Below are positions 13,842-19,876 of a stretch of 34,025 bases of DNA, one piece after another. The DNA is from a virus. Each line of letters begins with the position of its first letter. The first letter of the stretch is position 1. The DNA lies in the IMG/VR virus record IMGVR_UViG_3300005253_000058, positions 1-34,025 of that record; one strand, written 5' to 3'. A program made the position numbers and the translations under genes. The notes beneath the pieces are model-generated. The model searched no databases, was not told where the DNA came from, and saw only the letters and a program-made list of their open reading frames with translations.

Positions 13842-14049
13842 ATTACTATTTTGCTTTCACAAATGGAATCGGGTGAAAGCTGTTTGTACCAATGTTAGCT
13901 ATAGTTACGTGGTTGTATGTCTCGAAAAGTGTAAAAAATGTGACAAAATTCGCACAACAAAAATCGGCAGTTTTCAGGCACCGAACGCCGCAAATATAAT
14001 TTGTGAAGCTGTAAATAAAATAATTTCAGACGGGGTTTCGGATGAGTAA
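13834..14049 (+). CDS. Small CxxC phage protein (HKW type)
   Basis: A 71-aa protein with FCFHKW (6-11) and CKKCDK (about 33-38). The HKW...CxxC pairing occurs in many tiny phage proteins and is probably a single zinc site. The start has GGAGG seven bases upstream. It ends in GVSDE from the last junction repeat. Confidence 0.6.
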   Translation: MSKLLFCFHKWNRVKAVCTNVSYSYVVVCLEKCKKCDKIRTTKIGSFQAPNAANIICEAVNKIISDGVSDE

Positions 14050-14230
14050 AATTATATTAGTGGTATTACTGGGGTTTGTCTTTATGCTAATTACTAATTT
14101 TGACTCTCCGAATGTGCAAAAATTAGGTATGACTATCAAGAAATGCTTGACGAGTAAAAGTATAAAAGCGTTATTATTTTTGTGGTTTTTTATACTAATT
14201 TCAATATTAATATACCCCCTTTATTTTTAG
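14042..14230 (+). CDS. 62-aa two-pass membrane protein
   Basis: Starts in the last junction repeat. Hydrophobic spans at about 4-18 and 43-60 flank a basic loop. Last gene of the long plus-strand operon; a strong hairpin follows 36 bases later. Function unknown. Confidence 0.55.
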   Translation: MSKIILVVLLGFVFMLITNFDSPNVQKLGMTIKKCLTSKSIKALLFLWFFILISILIYPLYF

Positions 14231-14266
14231 TGTTCTTTGACGATCACCCATACAATACAAAGTAGG

Positions 14267-14300
14267 TTGATGTGCATATTTCCCAAAATATGCACATCAA
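14267..14300. terminator. Perfect 14-bp hairpin at the end of the early operon
   Basis: TTGATGTGCATATT (14267-14280) and AATATGCACATCAA (14287-14300) pair perfectly around a six-base loop. No U-run follows. Its place between convergent genes favours transcription end formation or 3'-end protection; an operator is the alternative. Confidence 0.55.
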
Positions 14301-14489
14301 ATAAGATTTAAGTTCGAAATCGGGTATTTTTGATAAATACTTGTGTTCTCTGTCAAATAAAACGTTAACCTATAGCAACACCATAACCCTGTTGTCTATA
14401 CGCAACGCGTAAACGTTTTTCGGGTTTAGTTTACATCCCTGACGACATATACACTAAATCGTTATTTAGTTTACTTTTGAGAACTCAAA
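14301..14489. other. AT-rich intergenic region with small palindromes
   Basis: No gene seen. It holds GTATTT-ttgat-AAATAC (14324-14340), ACTAAAT-cgtt-ATTTAGT (14453-14470) and two copies of TTTAGTTTAC (near 14425 and 14466). These may be protein-binding sites or the 3' end of the minus-strand transcript from 14490-14684. Confidence 0.4.
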
Positions 14490-14684
14490 TTACCGAGGGA
14501 CAAGTTTTATTTTGAAGTTGCGCCGGACCCACTGCCAAAGTGAGACGGTAGAAGGGTATTCGATCTCACCATTCTTATTTTGAACCGGAAATTTTCTAGT
14601 GATCTTATTCCAACGCATATTACGGTTCAAACAGTTCTCGACCGTCTTTCCGTTGTAAGGGTATTTTTGTGGTCGTCCTCGCAT
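14490..14684 (-). CDS. AT-hook-like small basic protein, possible regulator
   Basis: A 64-aa basic protein. It begins MRGRPQKYP, an RGRP AT-hook-like core, and the rest is Lys/Arg/Asn-rich with VSLWQWVRRNFK near the end. The ATG at 14684 was chosen because the promoter's TATAAT ends only six bases upstream; the longer frame from 14711 would start upstream of that promoter. The transcript would then be leaderless. It faces the 110-aa gene across mirrored promoters, as a repressor facing the gene it controls would. A decayed copy lies at 15245-15327. Confidence 0.55.
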   Translation of the reverse strand: MRGRPQKYPYNGKTVENCLNRNMRWNKITRKFPVQNKNGEIEYPSTVSLWQWVRRNFKIKLVPR

Positions 14685-14690
14685 ATAAGC

Positions 14691-14762
14691 ATTATACACT
14701 AACATATTCATAAAATAAAACGGGATCTTTCAATTGGTATTATGTGAATATGTTAGTATAAT
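14691..14762. promoter_or_regulatory. Divergent promoters with mirrored boxes
   Basis: Rightward: TTGGTA (14734-14739), 17 bp, TATAAT (14757-14762). Leftward: TATAAT on the minus strand (14696-14691) with a poor -35. The 12 bases TGAATATGTTAG lie just before both -10 boxes in opposite orientations (one base before on the right, three before on the left), forming a large inverted repeat. One protein could therefore control both directions. Confidence 0.65.
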
Positions 14763-14787
14763 AAAAGTATAAAGAAAGGTGGTTGAA

Positions 14788-15120
14788 ATGAAAACAGAAA
14801 AAATAAGAGTTTGCTTAAATGAGGGATTGAACGAGTTAGAGGATGCTATTGATTATGAAATAGACCAAATTAATGTAAGAATTTTGAAATCTTATCATTA
14901 TGATATTTCAAGATTAATAATAAAAACGGAAAGCTGGAATTTAACCGCGATTAAAAATAACCTCAATAATATAATCGATGATTTAAAAGGCAACTCATTA
15001 ACAACTTTATTAGACGTAGTGCTCTCAGATTTCCAATATTGCTCAAAATTAATCCAACAGACGTTAAATGACCGCAAAGGTTTATCTTTGGATAATCAAG
15101 AAGATATTGGAAACGGATAA
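14788..15120 (+). CDS. 110-aa acidic protein of the accessory island
   Basis: A small acidic, helical protein (ELEDAIDYEIDQINVRIL near the start, many Asn/Ile/Leu/Asp) from markedly AT-rich DNA, unlike the neighbouring operons. It has its own promoter and an AAAGAAAGG ribosome site eight bases before the ATG; an in-frame GTG at 14779 is less likely. No family recognised. Size, charge, own promoter, facing a DNA-binding gene and lying 18 bases before CRISPR-like repeats make it a candidate anti-defence protein; this is inference from context only. Confidence 0.65.
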   Translation: MKTEKIRVCLNEGLNELEDAIDYEIDQINVRILKSYHYDISRLIIKTESWNLTAIKNNLNNIIDDLKGNSLTTLLDVVLSDFQYCSKLIQQTLNDRKGLSLDNQEDIGNG

Positions 15121-15138
15121 ATTTATTGGTATATTAGA

Positions 15139-15228
15139 GTTATTCCCCGTCAGGCGGGGATCAACCGATGTTTTTTACAATGTAAAGTTGTGGTAAATAT
15201 CTTTCCCTGCCTAAGCGGGGACTAACAC
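15139..15228 (+). CRISPR. Degenerate type I-E-like repeat-spacer-repeat unit (29-32-29)
   Basis: Repeat 1 (15139-15167) has CCCCG-TCAGG-CGGGG and ends ATCAACCG, one base from the E. coli type I-E 8-nt handle ATAAACCG. Repeat 2 (15200-15228) has CCCTGC-CTAA-GCGGGG, the exact I-E geometry of a 6-bp stem (one U-G wobble) and 4-nt loop, with handle ACTAACAC. The interval is exactly 32 nt, the standard I-E spacer length. No cas genes are present. It lies just downstream of, and probably in the same transcript as, the 110-aa gene. Possible roles are a phage mini-array using host Cas proteins or an RNA anti-CRISPR decoy. The 'spacer' contains the palindrome TTTACAATGTAAA, so a coincidental pair of hairpins is not excluded. 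Confidence 0.5.
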
Positions 15229-15244
15229 ACCAGGAAAGTCGTGA

Positions 15245-15327
15245 AACATTTTGAAATTGCGTCGAACCCACTGCCAAAGTCAGACGATTGGGGTATTTTT
15301 GTGGTAGTTACTTCTTTTAATAGGCAT
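15245..15327 (-). pseudogene. Decayed, internally deleted copy of the AT-hook-like gene
   Basis: On the minus strand an ATG at 15327 with AGGAAG upstream is followed by ACCACAAAAATACCC, matching the 5' part of the gene at 14684-14490. The sequence then jumps to CTTTGGCAGTGGGTTCGACG, matching its 3' part. About 110 bp of the middle are missing, the two pieces are in different frames, and a TGA stop interrupts the second. The intact ATG and ribosome site would give only 15 residues. Clear relic of a gene duplication flanking the 110-aa gene and the CRISPR-like unit. Confidence 0.75.
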
Positions 15328-15527
15328 AATTCTTCCTTTTATATAAAATTCCAACACTGAACGATCAAAATTACCTTTTTTTTTAGAAAAAGAACCCACA
15401 AACACCGTCGTTTATCATTTTCCTTTCAAGTGTAGAACAGTACCTTTTTTTAGACATAATGCGCTTGGGCTGCGATTCAAAGTATCGTATAGTGAATTTA
15501 GCGGTTTGTTTACGATCTGTTTGGGAC

Positions 15528-15585
15528 GAGGGGCATCGAGCAAGTGACTGGGTGGATAACGATCCATCCCCTTGCGTTGCCCCTC
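15528..15585 (+). ncRNA. 58-nt nested hairpin element
   Basis: GAGGGGC (15528-15534)/GCCCCTC (15579-15585), GCAAG (15540-15544)/CTTGC (15571-15575), GGG (15550-15552)/CCC (15568-15570) and TGGAT (15553-15557)/ATCCA (15562-15566) nest around an AACG loop, giving about 20 base pairs with asymmetric internal loops. It ends eight bases before an ATG (15594) that lacks a ribosome site. It could be a leader controlling that gene, a small RNA, or part of the coding sequence if translation starts at 15459. Confidence 0.5.
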
Positions 15586-15593
15586 TGACAACT

Positions 15594-15854
15594 ATGAATG
15601 AAATACTTGAATTAAGGCGGCGACACAAATTACCTGAAAAAATAGTCCGGTTTATTAATGGCCGGGCAATCTGCTTTAAATTCAATATCACTTCAAGCTG
15701 GGACGGTATGTTCTATGCTGATTATTTGAGCGGGGATGAATCAGCCTATTGCGGGAGTGGTGGCAGCCCTAAAACGGCGTGCGCGCGGCTTAAAATTGAA
15801 CTGTCCCATAAACCTCAAAGGGGTCGGGGGTCAGAGAAGGCAAAGTGGTACTAG
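15594..15854 (+). CDS. Hypothetical phage protein (86 aa; 131 aa if from 15459)
   Basis: The frame is open from 15459, but neither ATG has a ribosome site. The C-terminal part (ELRRRHKLPEKIVRFINGRA, then a beta-rich segment with SSWDGMFYADYL) looks like real protein, and its TAG abuts the GTG of the next gene. The first 45 codons coincide with a strong nested hairpin, so I prefer the shorter form. Family unknown. Confidence 0.5.
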   Translation: MNEILELRRRHKLPEKIVRFINGRAICFKFNITSSWDGMFYADYLSGDESAYCGSGGSPKTACARLKIELSHKPQRGRGSEKAKWY

Positions 15855-16031
15855 GTGAGATATTTCGTAGAATTAATATGTTGGTTGATTGGGCATAAGT
15901 GGATCGACGGAGGTACTACGGAACCGACAGGGGCACTCAATGCCTACACAAAAACCATATGTTGTCACAGGTGTGGGGTGATTCAAGAATTTACCCATTT
16001 TAAACCCGGAATCATCGTACTTTCGAAATGA
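15855..16031 (+). CDS. 58-aa CxxC phage protein
   Basis: GTG start directly after the previous TAG. It has GHKW (13-16) and CCHRCG (36-41), the same HKW...CxxCG arrangement as the small zinc proteins of the early operon. Its TGA overlaps the next ATG. Function unknown. Confidence 0.6.
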   Translation: MRYFVELICWLIGHKWIDGGTTEPTGALNAYTKTICCHRCGVIQEFTHFKPGIIVLSK

Positions 16032-16379
16032 GACTCACCGAAAATGAGTACAAACAACTCAGGAAATCAAGTAAAACTCCAATTCGTAATCCCAGGAAAA
16101 CCCGTGCCCTATGTTCGAACAACCCAAAAGCAAAAGTGGTACGACAAAAATTATCATCGGTATCAAGCCTATTCGAGGTTAGTTCAGGACTGTTGTTTGG
16201 CGGCAATTTCAAAATTGAAGTCGAAATCTATGGCAAGTCCCGAGCCGATGGCGACAACATCCTTAAAGGCATCCTCGACGCGCTGCAAGGGGTCGCTTAC
16301 GACAATGATCGACGATGCCGGGAAGGATCATTTAGATTTTGTTAAAGTGACCATTGAAAGTCTCCCACCAGAGGTATAA
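16028..16379 (+). pseudogene. rusA: RusA-like Holliday junction resolvase split between two frames
   Basis: Frame of ATG 16044 encodes the RusA N-terminus (LQFVIPGKPVPYVRTTQKQK, then a Tyr-rich helix) to about 16205. The catalytic core, SRADGDNILKGILDAL with the Asp residues that bind metal, and GVAYDND follow in the frame of ATG 16028 (about 16205-16310). The expected C-terminal strand (DHLDFVKVTIESL) is back in the first frame. Neither single ORF (105 and 111 aa) holds a whole enzyme. A one-base shift near the A-run at 16209-16216 and a compensating shift near 16310 would restore it. Either the gene is dead, the sequence has two indel errors, or frameshifting occurs. RusA would resolve recombination intermediates before packaging. 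Confidence 0.75.
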
Positions 16380-16413
16380 TACACCCAAGGCTCAACGGTA
16401 CGGGAGGTACATT

Positions 16414-16620
16414 ATGGTCAGTAATATTGGGCGCGTTGTCGAGCATAAAAGAATGGTTGTTGAACTGGTCCACGGTGAAAGAGTTGAGGTTGACGCAATG
16501 ATCGCATCGAATAACAAAATAATATTGAAGACTTTAACCGATTCGGGTATTAAAGAACGGATCGTGGATATGTTCGATGTGTTGGACGGATCATTCAAAG
16601 ATGAAACCGCTGGTTTTTAA
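16414..16620 (+). CDS. Small beta-rich phage protein
   Basis: A 68-aa protein starting at the ATG behind GGGAGGTAC. The N-terminal 50 residues look like an all-beta barrel (MVVELVHGERVEVDAMI...). No family recognised. Last gene before the late promoter and terminator region. Confidence 0.6.
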   Translation: MVSNIGRVVEHKRMVVELVHGERVEVDAMIASNNKIILKTLTDSGIKERIVDMFDVLDGSFKDETAGF

Positions 16621-16670
16621 AAACCCCGTCTGATGTAGTATTGTGAAAGTATAGTAATGGTCAACAAAGG

Positions 16671-16710
16671 AGCGGGGCGCTTCCGTCAAAAGGAGTGCCT
16701 CGCTTTTTTT
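16671..16710 (+). terminator. Intrinsic terminator before the small terminase gene
   Basis: AGCGGGGCGCTTCC pairs with GGAGTGCCTCGCT (13 pairs, two G-U wobbles) across GTCAAAA, and seven T's (16704-16710) follow directly. It separates early from late genes. The T-run touches the ATG at 16711, so late transcripts starting upstream must read through it or start inside it. Confidence 0.75.
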
Positions 16711-17073
16711 ATGGGTAAAAATAAAAAGAATAAGGGCGGAAGGCCCAAAATTGAGTTTGATGCCAAGGATTGGAAACGGATCGATAAGATGTGTGAAATA
16801 CAATGCACAGCCGAGGAAATTTCGGACGTAATTGGATGTTCTGTTGACACATTAGATCGTCGGGTTAAGGAAATTGGGGGGGTAAGTTGTGCGGAGTATA
16901 TAAAAAGTAAAGCGTCTTTCGGCAAAACGTCACTCAGGCGATCGCAGTGGAATATGGCTAAGCATAATACAGCAATGGCCATTTTCTTGGGTAAGAATTA
17001 TTTAGGGCAACGGGATCGAAACGACGACGACGACACCGGGCCAAGGGAAATAAAAGTAACCATAGGAGAGTGA
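16711..17073 (+). CDS. terS: Terminase small subunit
   Basis: A 120-aa protein. A basic N-terminus with GGRPK, a helix-turn-helix (TAEEISDVIGCSVDTLDRRV, about 30-49) and the terminal pattern SLRRSQWNMAKHNTAMAIFLGKNYLGQRD (split about 72-100) match small terminase or HTH packaging proteins of many phages. It would recognise phage DNA and load the large subunit. The ATG at 16711 follows the terminator; AAAGGAG is 15 bases away, and a frame from 16657 would translate the hairpin, so the start is uncertain. Confidence 0.78.
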   Translation: MGKNKKNKGGRPKIEFDAKDWKRIDKMCEIQCTAEEISDVIGCSVDTLDRRVKEIGGVSCAEYIKSKASFGKTSLRRSQWNMAKHNTAMAIFLGKNYLGQRDRNDDDDTGPREIKVTIGE

Positions 17074-17075
17074 CG

Positions 17076-17459
17076 ATGACAATTCAAAGAGTGGACCCCG
17101 GTGACGTGAATGAAATTCAGTTAAGCGCAGCAGGTCAGAGCGATTGGATAGCGTTAAAGACTGTGTACAACCCGTTCGAATGTTCGTTGACGCTCAGCAA
17201 AGGTGCCGCCGACGATCTTGAGGCAAGTGTCGAATACATCAACATACCGGATCCTGATGCTGGCCCTATACCAGCCGAAAGACTTCGAACGATCCAATTC
17301 TTAACTGACGGCGGACTCAAAAAACAAAAGATCGAATTAATTGGCGGTGTTGATTATCTTGATGGGCCGCTTGAATGGCCGGTGTCGCATATCCGACTTA
17401 ATGTGACCGCTTTTGCGTCTGGTACTGCGACGTTAACAGTATTGCAACCAGGTCGATAA
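17076..17459 (+). CDS. Putative virion or fibre-associated protein
   Basis: A 127-aa beta-rich protein between small terminase and a fibre gene. ATAGGAG lies upstream of the ATG. The sequence is Thr/Asp/Gly-rich, ending LNVTAFASGTATLTVLQPG, like a small jelly-roll. No family recognised; a structural role is inferred from context. Confidence 0.55.
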   Translation: MTIQRVDPGDVNEIQLSAAGQSDWIALKTVYNPFECSLTLSKGAADDLEASVEYINIPDPDAGPIPAERLRTIQFLTDGGLKKQKIELIGGVDYLDGPLEWPVSHIRLNVTAFASGTATLTVLQPGR

Positions 17460-17471
17460 GGGGGATTAATA

Positions 17472-18752
17472 ATGGCACTAACTGGAATTAATAGTTTAGC
17501 GGGAAGCGCGGGGGCGGGCGCACCTGTGTCGGCATTACTCGAAGTAGCAGACATTGCGGCACGTGATGCAATCGCTGCCCTCGATCGTTTTCAAGGGATG
17601 CGGGTACTTGTTCTCGATGCAAGCGCTGACGTGAATGTCGGAAGCGGTCGGGCGTTCTATCAATTAGGCGCGGGGCTAACTAATCTCGACTGGCTGAGAA
17701 TATCCGAAGAGGAAGCGATGGACCTCGACGATACTGACGGTCTGCCCCAAGGGGCGACCAATCTTTATAACCAAACCCACACTGGCGATGTGACCGGATC
17801 CATACTACTGACAATAGCCGCTAATGCGGTTGACAATACTAAGTTGGCGAATATGCCAGCGCTCACGATCAAAGGAAACAACACGGGCGGTCCAGCGGAC
17901 CCAATCGATTTAACGGTTGCGGAAGTAAACGCACTACTAGGGACTGCGCCAGCCCTTCTCACCACTAAAGGCGACTTGCTGGTACACAACGTAACTACCG
18001 AGGCTCGGTTTCCAGTGGGAACCGATGGCCAGGTAATTGTCGCGGATTCGGCTTCAGCCGAAGGCATGAAATGGGAATCAGCTATCCCAAACCCGGTAAT
18101 TCAGGTGGTTACGATAGCAATGGATGGCAATACGTCATTTTTTATAACATCCCAGCCTACTAGTCCAGCGGCCTTTGATGTATATCTAAACGGTCAACTG
18201 CGACTTCGCGGACTTGATTACACACAAACAGCATCGTTATTCACTTGGCTTGATCCTGGCGGGGTCACACTAAAAACGACAGATACATTGGTCCTTAGAT
18301 GGACCGATAACGCCCTTATCGCTAGCTCAGTAACAAAAGAAATCTTTATATCTGGGACGGATTATTCCGACAATAATGGTGACTATAGAGTCATAGCACT
18401 TTCTCAAAATGGAAGCCAGCGATTTACTTTTCATATTCCGAATGACTTTGCCAGCCTAACGTCGATTAAACTAATCGGAATTCCCAGCGCTGGCGCGGCG
18501 GGGGCGGCAAAAGACATTGATCTATCAAGCGAGTACGGGGCTATTGGCGAGGCATCAAATAATTTTACGGAAAGTGAGATCGCAACAACATACGATCTCA
18601 CCGGAACATCAGGCGAGATTACGGAAGTGCTTGATCTAAACGTTGTTTTGTCATCGCTGGCAGCGGGGCAGTTTATTGGGGTATTCGTCGATCACAATGG
18701 GATTGGCGGCGCTATAGATTATCTAGGCGTCAAGATCGTTTACAAAACATAG
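17472..18752 (+). CDS. Tail fibre-like protein
   Basis: A 426-aa protein. The N-terminus (VADIAARDAIAALDRFQGMRVLVLDASAD) is a motif common at the base of phage fibres. Residues about 165-200 (TTKGDLLVHN, ARFPVGTDGQVIVADS, EGMKWES) match the repeating shaft segment of many fibres. The C-terminal half is beta-rich and may be a receptor-binding tip. It lies between the terminase subunits instead of after the tail tip genes, an uncommon order. Confidence 0.7.
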   Translation: MALTGINSLAGSAGAGAPVSALLEVADIAARDAIAALDRFQGMRVLVLDASADVNVGSGRAFYQLGAGLTNLDWLRISEEEAMDLDDTDGLPQGATNLYNQTHTGDVTGSILLTIAANAVDNTKLANMPALTIKGNNTGGPADPIDLTVAEVNALLGTAPALLTTKGDLLVHNVTTEARFPVGTDGQVIVADSASAEGMKWESAIPNPVIQVVTIAMDGNTSFFITSQPTSPAAFDVYLNGQLRLRGLDYTQTASLFTWLDPGGVTLKTTDTLVLRWTDNALIASSVTKEIFISGTDYSDNNGDYRVIALSQNGSQRFTFHIPNDFASLTSIKLIGIPSAGAAGAAKDIDLSSEYGAIGEASNNFTESEIATTYDLTGTSGEITEVLDLNVVLSSLAAGQFIGVFVDHNGIGGAIDYLGVKIVYKT

Positions 18753-18761
18753 GGGGAAACA

Positions 18762-19007
18762 ATGGCGATTTATTCTTTTACTAGAGAACTTGAGTTAGGG
18801 GCTTACAACATAAACAATCGCGCTCGGGTTGATGGCAATGGAGACGTAATACACCTATGGGGTGAGATCGAAACGGCATTGCCAGGCAAAACGTCCAAGA
18901 TGACTTGCAATGGTATAAATGTGGATATCACGTCAGTTTCCGATTTATCTGCTGGTGACCAAACAACTTTAGCGACAGTCGTTAGCGATCATAAAAATAA
19001 TGTATAG
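18762..19007 (+). CDS. Small fibre-cassette protein
   Basis: An 81-aa protein with GGGGGAA upstream of the ATG, lying nine bases after the fibre gene. Beta-rich N-terminus, polar C-terminus. It may be a fibre chaperone or minor virion protein. No family recognised. Confidence 0.55.
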   Translation: MAIYSFTRELELGAYNINNRARVDGNGDVIHLWGEIETALPGKTSKMTCNGINVDITSVSDLSAGDQTTLATVVSDHKNNV

Positions 19008-19018
19008 GAGAGTTCACA

Positions 19019-19639
19019 ATGACAGTTGACATCAGAAAAGAACAGGTTGATTTTACCGATCAAGACTTATTGACCACGTCGCCGGTAACTCACGATATCC
19101 TAACGACAACCGATCAATTAAAGTCGGATACGATCAATGAAAGAACGACTAATGCCGGAGTAACTATTGATGGTCTTTTAGTTAAAGATGGGGGTATTAC
19201 ACTCGGAGGCTTCTTGGAAATTGGTAGCTTTGGCCTACAAAGGTCGGGCGAAAAAGTGCTAGAAACACAGTTTGTGGCAGTAAGCGGTGTTAATAATTTT
19301 AACATAAGCAATGCGGCAACAGGATTACCCCCGGCGCTTTCAGTAGTTGGATCTGATACAGATATAGGTCTGAATTTGGTAACTAAGGGGACCGGAGTTG
19401 TTCAAGCGAATAGTGTCGAAGTTGTAACGATAAGCGGCACACAAACACTTTCCAATAAGACATTTGAAGACAGCCTAGATATAGATAGCACGATCGGTAC
19501 TTTGATAATCGCCCGGATGACAACAACCCAACGGGACGCGCTAACTGCGGTCGACGGAATGATTCTATATAACACGACGACAACCGCATTCAATTTTCGG
19601 GAAAACGGGGCCTGGGTCGTTGGGTCAGGGTTAGCCTAA
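19019..19639 (+). CDS. Tail fibre-like protein, second
   Basis: A 206-aa protein. The C-terminus (TISGTQTLSNKTFEDSLD, then ARMTTTQRDALTAVDGMILY, NTTTTAFNFRENGAW) is the standard ending of many phage fibre or collar proteins. The first half is Thr/Asp-rich with GGITLGGFLEIGS repeats like a beta-helix. GGAGAG precedes the ATG. Probably part of the receptor-binding apparatus with the 426-aa protein. Confidence 0.72.
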   Translation: MTVDIRKEQVDFTDQDLLTTSPVTHDILTTTDQLKSDTINERTTNAGVTIDGLLVKDGGITLGGFLEIGSFGLQRSGEKVLETQFVAVSGVNNFNISNAATGLPPALSVVGSDTDIGLNLVTKGTGVVQANSVEVVTISGTQTLSNKTFEDSLDIDSTIGTLIIARMTTTQRDALTAVDGMILYNTTTTAFNFRENGAWVVGSGLA

Positions 19640-19692
19640 GCAACAAGTAATTGAAAAAAATTAGATAATGTTCAATTGTTATAGCGAGTTTT

Positions 19693-19866
19693 ATGGCTCA
19701 TTCAAAAAGACCTTTCAGGTTGGGACGGATTATAACTATTGAGCCAGTTGGAGGTGATGAGACTCAAAACTGCCGAGCCTATCGGTTAGCGCCACTGAGA
19801 CAGTTGGATCGAATAAAGTTTTGGAAACACCGGATTTATTCGGGTTTTCGCAACAAAATAAAATAG
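19693..19866 (+). CDS. 57-aa basic protein (tentative)
   Basis: Fills most of a 237-base gap. ATG 19693 has only a weak GCGAG upstream. The peptide is Arg-rich (HSKRPFRLGR, RLAPLRQLDRIKFWKHRI). Its TAG forms part of the next gene's TAGGAG ribosome site, which favours a real coupled gene. No family recognised. Confidence 0.45.
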   Translation: MAHSKRPFRLGRIITIEPVGGDETQNCRAYRLAPLRQLDRIKFWKHRIYSGFRNKIK

Positions 19867-19876
19867 GAGTGACCTA

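Larger units (their letters stand above)
11280..14045 (+). repeat. Recurring gene-junction sequence GGGGTTTCGGATGA (8 copies)
   Basis: Copies at 11280, 11550, 12850, 13142, 13462, 13655, 13824 and 14032. Four are exact; the others differ by one to three bases. Each carries a gene's start codon (ATG or GTG), and five also supply the preceding gene's last codons, giving ends such as GVSDE or GVSDD. The element is a ribosome site, start codon and upstream gene terminus in one. Extended identity between the first two copies (17 of 18 bases) points to copying of junctions, not chance. Confidence 0.8.

Noticed and set aside
14684-14711. Longer start (14711) for the AT-hook-like gene
   Set aside because: That ATG lies upstream of the gene's own -10 box, so it would not be in the transcript.
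15139-15228. A normal adaptive CRISPR array
   Set aside because: Only two degenerate repeats and one interval, no leader and no cas genes; at most a mini-array or decoy.
15383-15691. Open minus-strand frame of about 100 codons
   Set aside because: It runs antisense to the better-supported plus-strand gene and hairpin, lacks a ribosome site and has no recognisable protein pattern.
16657-16710. Longer small-terminase start at 16657
   Set aside because: It would translate through the terminator hairpin and T-run; the conserved part of the protein begins after 16711.
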